A stretch of 64,000 nt of DNA from Nonomuraea glycinis (GTDB lineage Bacteria > Actinomycetota > Actinomycetes > Streptosporangiales > Streptosporangiaceae). The stretch is from contig NZ_BMNK01000006.1 in assembly GCF_014646515.1 (NCBI RefSeq), forward strand, positions 372,001-436,000, in the 5' to 3' direction. Made by a program: the position numbers and the translations under genes. Positions 58,121 to 64,000 of this stretch are shown here, in pieces (within the stretch, counting starts at the first letter, position 1; each line of letters opens with the position of its first letter). The notes under the pieces are model-generated. The model worked only from the letters and a program-made list of their open reading frames with translations. It was not told the DNA's origin and searched no databases.

Positions 58121-58763
58121 GCCGGATGCACCGGGTGGCGCAGTAGAGCTGCACGCCCGCGCAGGCGTAGGTCAGCAGACTGACCAGCAGCACGGCCGGA
58201 AAGGTGCCGAGGTCGGCGGACATGGAGTTGTCCTGGGACATCAGCAGGCCCAGGACCGACGTCACCGGCAGCATCACCCAGACGGCCAGGCCCAGCGACC
58301 GGGTCACCAGGTGGGGACGGGCGATCCAGCGGCTGCCCCGGCCCAGGGCCAGCAGCGCGAGCCCGCCGTACACCCCGACCGCGAGCTGCAGGAGGTCGAG
58401 CAGCCGGGAGACGACGCCATACCACGCCGGGAGCTCGGTCCAGGAGGTGACATCGTCGGGGTAGAACCGCCAGACCAGGCTCCACATGAGCACCGTCGCG
58501 GGCAGGCTGACGAGCAGCAGCAGCGCCATTCTGCGCCCGGCCGTCGCGGTCAGCTCCGCCTGGTAGCCGGGCGCGATCTCGCGGACCCGGCCGAACTCCT
58601 CGACCGCCAGCCGCTCGGCCTCGGCCCGCGTCAGGCCGTCTCCCTCCAGCGCGTCCGCGGTGTCGACCAGGCTGTCGCGGGCCTCGACGACCAGATCGTG
58701 CTTGGGCCCGTGCGGCCCGCGCAGGGCGCTGTGGAGCTCGCTCACGTAGTCGTCGATCCGCAT
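58104..58763 (-). CDS. HAAS/permease-prefix-domain membrane protein
   Basis: A 219-residue protein. The N-terminal 75 residues (MRIDDYVSELHSALRGPHGPKHDLVVEARDSLVDTADALEGDGLTRAEAERLAVEEFG) match the HAAS domain often encoded next to PadR. Four helices follow (RRMALLLLVSLPATVLMW, GVVSRLLDLLQLAVGVYGGLALL, LAVWVMLPVTSVLGLLM, FPAVLLVSLLTYACAGV). Likely a partner of the PadR regulator. The start is ATG 58763; a GTG two codons up is possible. Confidence 0.8.
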   Translation of the reverse strand: MRIDDYVSELHSALRGPHGPKHDLVVEARDSLVDTADALEGDGLTRAEAERLAVEEFGRVREIAPGYQAELTATAGRRMALLLLVSLPATVLMWSLVWRFYPDDVTSWTELPAWYGVVSRLLDLLQLAVGVYGGLALLALGRGSRWIARPHLVTRSLGLAVWVMLPVTSVLGLLMSQDNSMSADLGTFPAVLLVSLLTYACAGVQLYCATRCIRLSRTA

Positions 58764-58840
58764 GCGCACCAGTTTACGGACCGGCGCGCCGGTGCCCTAT
58801 CGGGGTTTTCCCCTGACTCTCCGCAGCCGGGCATTGATGA

Positions 58841-58856
58841 GTAGGAAATTTCCTAC
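58841..58856. promoter_or_regulatory. Palindromic operator of the VOC-ArsR-SRPBCC operon
   Basis: GTAGGAAATTTCCTAC is a perfect 16-bp palindrome 5-14 bp before the VOC start, depending on the start used. The ArsR regulator encoded in the same operon is the likely binder. Confidence 0.7.
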
Positions 58857-58870
58857 ATATAGTGGCTGAC

Positions 58871-59224
58871 ATGTTCATCTCCCAGATCGTGACCGTGACC
58901 GTGCCCGTCGCCGACCAGGAACGGGCGCTGGCGTTCTACACCGAGGTCCTCGGCTTCGAGGTCCGCACCGACAACCCGTTCCCGATGGGTCGCTGGCTGA
59001 CCGTCGCCCCCAAGGGCGTGGCGAGCACGCTCCTGCTCGCCTCCTGGTTCCCCGGCATGGCGCCGATCGGCGGCCTGGTGCTGGCCTCGCCCGACCTCGA
59101 CGCGCTGGCCGCGCGGCTGGGCGAGCACGGTGTGGCCTTCGAGGGGCCGGCCGACCAGCCGTGGGGACGCCAGTTGCTGTTCCAGGACCCCTTCGGCAAC
59201 GGCTTCGTGGTCAGCCAGGCATGA
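58871..59224 (+). CDS. VOC-family protein (operon with ArsR)
   Basis: A 117-residue glyoxalase-fold protein: MFISQIVTVTVPVADQERALAFYTEVLGFEVRTDNPF then PDLDALAARLGEHGVAFEGPADQPWGRQLLFQDPFGNGFVVSQ. Metal ligands are not the usual set of His/Glu, so a non-enzymatic or resistance role is possible. A GTG three codons upstream (58862) is an alternative start. Its stop overlaps the ArsR start by ATGA. Confidence 0.85.
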   Translation: MFISQIVTVTVPVADQERALAFYTEVLGFEVRTDNPFPMGRWLTVAPKGVASTLLLASWFPGMAPIGGLVLASPDLDALAARLGEHGVAFEGPADQPWGRQLLFQDPFGNGFVVSQA

Positions 59225-59547
59225 CGGCCGACCACGTCTTCACCGCGCTGGCGAGCCCGGCCAGGCGCGAGCTGCTGCGGCTGCTGCTCGACGAGGGAGC
59301 CCAGCCCGCCGGGCGGCTGGCGGAGCGCTTCGACATGAGCCGGCCCAGCGTGTCGGAGCATCTCAAGGTGCTCAAGGACGCGGGCCTGGTGGCCGAGAGC
59401 CGCAGGGGCCGCGAACGGCACTACAGGCTGGAGGCGGCCCCGCTGATGGACCTGCGCGACTGGCTCAGCCCGTACGAGCACTTCTGGCGGGACCGCCTGG
59501 CCCGCCTCAGCGACCTGATGGACGAGATGGAAGACGACGATGCCTGA
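59221..59547 (+). CDS. ArsR-family transcriptional regulator
   Basis: A 108-residue winged-helix repressor: FTALASPARRELLRLLLDEGAQPAGRLAERFDMSRPSVSEHLKVLKDAGLVAESRRGRERHYRLEAAPL. The recognition helix is SRPSVSEHLKVLKDAG. There are no Cys for metal sensing. It overlaps both neighbours and so is coupled to VOC and SRPBCC genes; this trio is a frequent actinobacterial arrangement. Confidence 0.92.
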   Translation: MTADHVFTALASPARRELLRLLLDEGAQPAGRLAERFDMSRPSVSEHLKVLKDAGLVAESRRGRERHYRLEAAPLMDLRDWLSPYEHFWRDRLARLSDLMDEMEDDDA

Positions 59548-59995
59548 GAACACGTCTGAGAACACGCCTGAGGACCGGCGGGCGATCCGGCTCGACCAGT
59601 TCATCGCGCACCCGCCCGCCAAGGTGTGGCGCGCGATCACCGAGCCGGACCTGGTCTCGCGCTGGCTCATGCCGGGCGACATCAAGGCGGAGGTGGGGCA
59701 CCGCTTCACCTTCACCACCACGCCAAGGGAGCAGGTGGGCTTCGACGGGATCGTCCACTGCGAGGTGTTGGAGGTCGAGCCGGACAAGCTGCTCAAGCTG
59801 AGCTGGCGGGGCGGCGACGCGGATTGGACCGTCACCTGGCGGCTGGAGCCGGAGGGCAGGGGCACCAGGCTCTTCCTCGACCACGAGGGCTTCGACCCCG
59901 ACGACCCGGTGCAGCAGATGTCGCGCAGGATCATGGGCGGCGGCTGGCGGTCCGCCCACTTCAAGGCGATCTCCGAGGTGGCGGCCCGCCTCTAG
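59540..59995 (+). CDS. SRPBCC/AHSA1-domain protein
   Basis: A 151-residue START-like protein: IRLDQFIAHPPAKVWRAITEPDLVSRWLMPGDIKAEVGHRFTF and WTVTWRLEPEGRGTRLFLDHEGFDP. AHSA1-like small proteins bind hydrophobic ligands. Overlaps the ArsR end by 8 bp; a typical ArsR partner. Ligand unknown. Confidence 0.88.
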   Translation: MPENTSENTPEDRRAIRLDQFIAHPPAKVWRAITEPDLVSRWLMPGDIKAEVGHRFTFTTTPREQVGFDGIVHCEVLEVEPDKLLKLSWRGGDADWTVTWRLEPEGRGTRLFLDHEGFDPDDPVQQMSRRIMGGGWRSAHFKAISEVAARL

Positions 59996-61047
59996 CGATA
60001 GGTGATCGGGCGAGGGGCAGGCGCCCGCCGCCGGGCGAACCAGCGCAGCAGCGGCCCGCGCAGGCTCATGTGCATGCCCGGGAGCGCGTACGTGCACTCC
60101 TTCAGCCGCACGCCCGACGGGTGGGTCAGCCCGGCGAACCGGCAGGCCGACAGGTCCAGCCCCGACAGGGCCAACTGCGCGGCGTCCACCTCGCGCAGTG
60201 AGGTCAGCGTGGAGCGGCCGTGCCCGGTCACGCTCGCCGGGCCGCGCAGGACCGCGCCCTCCAGGTCGGCCTGCGAGTCCGTCAGCCGCAGCGTGGTGGC
60301 GCCCGCCACCACCACCCGGCGCAGGTCGACCCCGCAGGTCTGGACGGCCACGTCCAGCGTGCCGCCGGCGTGCGCCCGCGCGGCGGAGAAGTGTCCGGTC
60401 GCCGAGAGGTAGGCGTCGGCCGCGAAGCGCACCGCGTCGAACCCGGCGCTGCCGCTGACCTTGCGGAACGACAGCGTCCGGCCGAACCTGGCGCCGCGGA
60501 AGCTCGCGCCCTCGTCCAGCCGGGCGCCGTCGAAGGTGGTGTAGCCGTCGAACCGGGCCGCCTCGCAGGACAGCCCATGCTCGAAGACGACCTGGCTGAA
60601 CAGGGCGTCGCGGGACATCACCGCGTGATCGAGCGAGATGTGCCCCCGCACGCGGACGCCGTGGAAGGACAGCTCCCTGGCGAACCTCGCCCCGGCCAGC
60701 GACACGTTGCCCTCGAAGCCCGCGCCGAAGAAGGAGGCGAGCCGCTCGAAGGTGGCGAAGTCGAGCGACACGTCGCCCAGGAAGGTCACGCCGGCGAGCT
60801 TGACGTCCCCGGTGAACCTGGCCCGGTCCAGCCTGGCCCGGCCGGGCCGGCTCCGCGCGGCCTCCATCACCCGCCGCATCAGGTCGCCGCTGACGGTGGT
60901 GCCGCGCAGGTCGAGCAGGCGGCCGGGCAGGATCGCGGCCAGCGCCACCGCGAGCTCGTCGTGAGGGAGATGAGCCAGGCAGAGACGGTATGGCCGGCGG
61001 GCGATGCCCGTGCAGCCGGCGGCGTGGGAGCAGGTGACCCAGTCCAT
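59992..61047 (-). CDS. Pentapeptide-repeat-like protein
   Basis: A 351-residue protein. After an N-terminal Cys-containing segment (DWVTCSHAAGCTGIARRPYRLCLAHLP) comes a long run of A(D/N)LxF-type five-residue repeats: ARLDRARFTGDVKLAGVTFLGDVSLDFATFER, FEGNVSLAGARFARELSFHGVRVRGHISLDHAV, and so on to the C-terminus, giving a right-handed beta-helix. Some such proteins bind DNA gyrase or surfaces. I start at the ATG at 61047, which has CCAGGG upstream; an ATG at 61074 is possible. Ends convergent with the SRPBCC gene (4-bp overlap). Confidence 0.78.
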   Translation of the reverse strand: MDWVTCSHAAGCTGIARRPYRLCLAHLPHDELAVALAAILPGRLLDLRGTTVSGDLMRRVMEAARSRPGRARLDRARFTGDVKLAGVTFLGDVSLDFATFERLASFFGAGFEGNVSLAGARFARELSFHGVRVRGHISLDHAVMSRDALFSQVVFEHGLSCEAARFDGYTTFDGARLDEGASFRGARFGRTLSFRKVSGSAGFDAVRFAADAYLSATGHFSAARAHAGGTLDVAVQTCGVDLRRVVVAGATTLRLTDSQADLEGAVLRGPASVTGHGRSTLTSLREVDAAQLALSGLDLSACRFAGLTHPSGVRLKECTYALPGMHMSLRGPLLRWFARRRAPAPRPITYR

Positions 61048-61153
61048 ACCCTGGTCATACCCGTTGCCCCGCATTGTCAAGGGTCGGGAATTTCATTATC
61101 TAGCCACATCTATGTAGAAATATGTAAGCGCACCAGGCCTTAAAGTGCCGGTC

Positions 61154-62845
61154 ATGCGCGCTTTACCCCGGACAACTTGTGCCGCGTTCGCCGCGGCCGC
61201 CCTCACCGTCACCTTCGCGGTGACTCCCGCCGCGGCAGCGCCCGCCGGCCCCTGTGACACCCCGCCGGACCGGCAGATCGCGGAGGTTCAGGGGAGTGGC
61301 GACGCCACCCCGCTCGCCGGCCAGACCGTACGCGTCGAAGGCGTCGTCACCGGCGACTTCCAGCGCGGCGACCAGCTCAGCGGCTTCTTCCTGCAGGACC
61401 CGACGCCGGACTCCGACCCGGCGACCTCCGACGGGCTGTTCGCCTTCGCCCGCGACACCCTCAAAGACGTCAAGGTCGGCGACCGGGTCCTGGTCACCGG
61501 CCGGGCGACGGAGTTCAACGGGTGGACCGAGCTGTCCCCGGTCACAGCCGTCGACGTGTGCGGCACCGGCTCGGTGGCTCCCCGGAACTACCGGCTGCCC
61601 AGCGACCGGCTCGAAGCCGTCGAGAACGTGCTCCTCACCTTCCACCAGGCACTGACCGTCGGCGACCACTTCAACCTGGGCCGCTTCGGCGAGGTCTCGG
61701 TCTCCTCCGGCGGCCGGCTGTTCCAGCCGACCGACCGCCCCGGCGTCGACCCCGCGGCGAACCAGCGGCGCTCGCTGCTCATCGACGACGGCTCCACCAG
61801 GCAGAACCCGGCCACCCTGCCGCCGATCGTCCGGGCCGGGGACACGGCCGTCGGCGTCACCGGCGTGCTGGGCTACGGCTTCGACCGCTACCGGCTGCAG
61901 CCGACCAAGCCCATCAAGTACCTCGCGACCAACCCGCGACCGCCGCGGCCCTTCCCCGTGGTGGGCAACGTCAAGGTGGCCTCGTTCAACACGCTGAACT
62001 GGTTCACCACGCTCGGCTCACGCGGCGCCACCGACGCTGCGGAGCAGCAGCGCCAGCTCGCCAAGCTGGTGGCCGCGCTCAAGGGCGTAAACGCCGACGC
62101 GGTCGGGCTCATGGAGGTCGAGAACAACGGCCAGACCGCCCTGCAGGCGCTCGTCGACGCGGTCAACGCCGAGGTCGGCGCGGGTACGTACGCCGCGCTG
62201 AGCCACCCCTTCCCCGGCACCGACGCCATCCAGGTGGGCATCATCTACAAGCCGGGCAAGCTGACGCCGGTGGGGGCCGCCCGGTCGTCGCAGGACCCGG
62301 TCTTCAGCCGTCCGCCGCTCATCCAGAGCTTCCGCAGGAAGAGCGGCGGCCAGCCGTTCACCATGGTGGTCAACCACCTCAAGTCCAAGGGCTCCTGCCC
62401 CGCCGGCGGCCCCGACACCGACCAGGGCGACGGCCAGGGCTGCTGGAACGCCACCCGGGTCCAGCAGACCCAGGCGCTGCTCGGGCTCGTCAAGGATTTG
62501 CCCGGCCCGCTGGTGCTCGGCGACCTCAACGCCTACAGCGAGGAGGACCCCATCGACACGCTGGAGGCGGGCGGCATGACGAGCCTCACCAAGAGGTTCG
62601 TGCCGGCCCGGCAGCGCTACAGCTACCTGTTCGACGGGCTGGCGGGCGAGCTGGACCACATGTTCGCGGGCAAGCAGCTGCTCAAGCGGGTGACCAGCGC
62701 CACGATCTGGCACATCAACGCCGACGAGCCGCGCGTCCTGGACTACGACACCGAGTTCAACCCGCCGGGGCTCTACCGGCCGGACGCCTACCGCTCATCC
62801 GACCACGATCCGCTGGTGGTCGGGCTGAGCCTGCCGGGCCGCTGA
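61154..62845 (+). CDS. ExeM/NucH-type extracellular endonuclease
   Basis: A 563-residue secreted nuclease. Signal peptide at 1-31 (MRALPRTTCAAFAAAALTVTFAVTPAAAA). An OB-fold-like N-terminal domain (VEGVVTGDFQRGDQLSGFFLQDP) precedes the endonuclease/exonuclease/phosphatase domain with GLMEVENNGQTALQALVD, VVNHLKSKGSCP, VLGDLNAYSEEDP and SSDHDPLVVGL catalytic motifs. It degrades extracellular DNA. ATG 61154 chosen (GTG at 61145 possible). Stop codon lies in an 11-bp duplicated unit. Confidence 0.92.
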   Translation: MRALPRTTCAAFAAAALTVTFAVTPAAAAPAGPCDTPPDRQIAEVQGSGDATPLAGQTVRVEGVVTGDFQRGDQLSGFFLQDPTPDSDPATSDGLFAFARDTLKDVKVGDRVLVTGRATEFNGWTELSPVTAVDVCGTGSVAPRNYRLPSDRLEAVENVLLTFHQALTVGDHFNLGRFGEVSVSSGGRLFQPTDRPGVDPAANQRRSLLIDDGSTRQNPATLPPIVRAGDTAVGVTGVLGYGFDRYRLQPTKPIKYLATNPRPPRPFPVVGNVKVASFNTLNWFTTLGSRGATDAAEQQRQLAKLVAALKGVNADAVGLMEVENNGQTALQALVDAVNAEVGAGTYAALSHPFPGTDAIQVGIIYKPGKLTPVGAARSSQDPVFSRPPLIQSFRRKSGGQPFTMVVNHLKSKGSCPAGGPDTDQGDGQGCWNATRVQQTQALLGLVKDLPGPLVLGDLNAYSEEDPIDTLEAGGMTSLTKRFVPARQRYSYLFDGLAGELDHMFAGKQLLKRVTSATIWHINADEPRVLDYDTEFNPPGLYRPDAYRSSDHDPLVVGLSLPGR

Positions 62846-62861
62846 TCCGACGCTGATCCGA
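62840..62861. repeat. Two-copy 11-bp repeat over the nuclease stop codon
   Basis: CGCTGATCCGA occurs at 62840-62850 and 62851-62861. The first TGA is the nuclease stop (62843-62845); the copy gives another TGA 11 bp later in a different frame. Confidence 0.85.
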
Positions 62862-62981
62862 CGGGGCCGGGCCGCCGGGACGCGGCCCGGCCCCGCGCAT
62901 GGAATGCTGGTGATGGGTACGTGGTTGTCAGGGTTGTCGCAACTACGGAAGACAGCGGACCGACGAAACGAGGAGCCACTT

Positions 62982-63356
62982 GTGGCGACCATCGAAGTAA
63001 CTGAGAAGAACTTCAACGACATCGCCGACAAGGGGATCGTCCTGCTCGACTTCTGGGCGGAATGGTGCGGACCCTGCAAGATGTTCGGCCCGATCTTCGA
63101 GAAGGCGTCGGAGGAGAACGACGACATCACCTTCGGCAAGATCGACACCGACCAGGAGCAGGCACTGGCGCAGGGCTTCGACATCAGGTCGATCCCGACG
63201 CTCATGGCCATCCGTGACGGCATCGTGGTCTTCTCCCAGCCCGGCGCCATCCCCGCGCCCGCGCTGACCGACCTCATCAGCCAGGTGCGCGCCCTCGACA
63301 TGGACGAGATCAGGTCCGAGCTCGACAAGGAGCTGAAGAACGCCGAGCAGGACTGA
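62982..63356 (+). CDS. trxA: Thioredoxin
   Basis: A 124-residue thioredoxin with the redox motif WCGPCK (Cys29, Cys32). The fold is clear: VLLDFWAEWCGPCKMFGPIFEKASEE, FGKIDTDQEQALAQGFDIRSIPTLMAIRDG (with the cis-Pro). It has an extended C-terminal helix rich in Asp/Glu/Lys. GTG start with GAGGAG upstream. It reduces disulfides in the cytoplasm. A terminator follows. Confidence 0.93.
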   Translation: MATIEVTEKNFNDIADKGIVLLDFWAEWCGPCKMFGPIFEKASEENDDITFGKIDTDQEQALAQGFDIRSIPTLMAIRDGIVVFSQPGAIPAPALTDLISQVRALDMDEIRSELDKELKNAEQD

Positions 63357-63366
63357 ACAAAGAACA

Positions 63367-63392
63367 GCCCCGCCGGGTTCCCCGGGCGGGGC
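63367..63392. terminator. Hairpin between convergent trxA and methyltransferase genes
   Basis: GCCCCGCCGGG (63367-63377) and CCCGGGCGGGGC (63381-63392) pair with a single bulge and a TTC loop. Confidence 0.7.
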
Positions 63393-63413
63393 CGTACTCT
63401 TTCCAGGCGATCT

Positions 63414-64000
63414 TCAGGGCTTGCGCCCGACCCCGGCGTAGCCGGGGTTGCTCCTGATGCCGCTCTTGGGCCGCTCGGCGTCCGGCCGCCAGTCCTTCGG
63501 ATAGACCAGGCCCGGCTCCAGCAGTTCGTAGCCGTCGAAGAAGCGCAGGATCTCCTCGTGCGTCCTGAGGTTCAGCGAGGCGGTGGCCTGGTTGTAGACC
63601 TCCAGCGCCTCCGGCGTGGTGTCCGGCTTGTCGTCGATGCCGTGGCTGAGGATCAGGTGGCTGCCCGGCGCGCTGGCGTCGCGCAGCTTCGCCACGATGT
63701 CGTACGCGCTGTCGTCCGGGATGAAGTGCAAGATGGCCAGCATCATGAACGCCACCGGGCGATCGAAGTCGATCATCGGCTCCAGGAGGGCGAGCAGTTC
63801 CTCCGGCTTCCTGGCGTCGGCCTCCAGGAAGTCCACGTTCTGGCCCCGCGCCAGCAGCGCACGACCATGCGTGCACACGACCGGGTCGTAGTCCACGTAC
63901 ACCACACGGGCGCCGCCCGCGATCTCGTGCGTGTTGCCCTGGGTGGGCAGGCCCGCGCCCAGGTCCACGATCTGGTCCACGCCGCTCGCCGTCACCGCCT
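63414..64000 (-). CDS. SAM-dependent methyltransferase (DUF574/Methyltransf_19), truncated by the window
   Basis: The C-terminal 195 residues of a methyltransferase. SAM-binding motifs are VDLGAGLPTQGNTHEIA, VVYVDYDPVVCTHGRALL, VDFLEADARKPEELL and PVAFMMLAILHFIPD. The 5' end is beyond base 64000. The family methylates small secondary-metabolite substrates in actinobacteria and is common in this group. Confidence 0.88.
   Translation of the reverse strand, partial: AVTASGVDQIVDLGAGLPTQGNTHEIAGGARVVYVDYDPVVCTHGRALLARGQNVDFLEADARKPEELLALLEPMIDFDRPVAFMMLAILHFIPDDSAYDIVAKLRDASAPGSHLILSHGIDDKPDTTPEALEVYNQATASLNLRTHEEILRFFDGYELLEPGLVYPKDWRPDAERPKSGIRSNPGYAGVGRKP

Overview
The window is high-GC actinomycete chromosome. 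Dense short operons with ATGA/GTGA overlaps, frequent GTG starts, an F420-type luciferase-like oxidoreductase, many TetR/PadR/ArsR regulators, a Tat-exported PhoD phosphatase and a HAIR (HspR) box on lon all point to Streptosporangiales-type soil actinobacteria (a Nonomuraea-like genus is my best guess, from general resemblance only). I see no rRNA, tRNA, CRISPR array or prophage.

Layout. 0.1-5.4 kb: lipoprotein, zinc-ribbon protein, APH-fold kinase, LLM oxidoreductase, an ECF sigma factor with its membrane-anchored partner, and a VOC protein. 5.5-15.3 kb: a MurNAc / muropeptide salvage locus (AmiE-like serine hydrolase, MurQ etherase, NamZ-type exo-muramidase) beside a complete five-gene peptide-type ABC importer and a double-GNAT acetyltransferase. 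15.4-25.4 kb: M20 amidohydrolase and alcohol dehydrogenase, HAD-IIA phosphatase, DinB-like and NUDIX proteins, acyl-ACP desaturase plus ABC1/UbiB kinase, an FMN reductase, ArfB ribosome-rescue factor, an alpha/beta hydrolase-HAD pair. 25.4-27.1 kb: an apparently intact IS605-type element (divergent tnpA/tnpB) inserted at the HAD stop codon. 27.3-34.3 kb: PhoD, an FG-GAP propeller protein, a cytochrome P450, and a heme oxygenase-TetR-MFS operon. 34.5-42.9 kb: ClpX-type zinc-finger regulator, MBL hydrolase, excisionase-like regulator, hydrolase, DUF4180, PaaK-like ligase, Lon protease, Fic protein. 43-50 kb: metNIQ methionine importer with unusual small ORFs, a Lys/Trp-rich secreted protein, acyl-CoA ligase, HtrA-like protease. 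49.5-58.8 kb: a self-regulated ABC-2 exporter operon, then cydABDC with a divergent PadR gene. 58.8-64 kb: VOC-ArsR-SRPBCC operon, pentapeptide-repeat protein, ExeM/NucH-type nuclease, thioredoxin, and a truncated SAM methyltransferase.

The most unexpected signals are: (i) at least six gene 3' ends carry short tandem duplications that include the stop codon, usually with unit lengths not divisible by three, so stops appear in two or three frames; (ii) a very short CydA that keeps the heme ligands and GRQPW motif but has lost the quinol-binding Q-loop, paired with a short CydB; (iii) a Cys-codon-rich small ORF followed by a GC hairpin upstream of metNIQ, and a 14-codon ORF that overlaps the metN stop and metI start by ATGA at both ends; (iv) an IS605 element whose inferred ends share TTCAC and whose excision would leave the HAD stop codon intact. 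All functional statements are read from sequence features and family knowledge; no database search was run.
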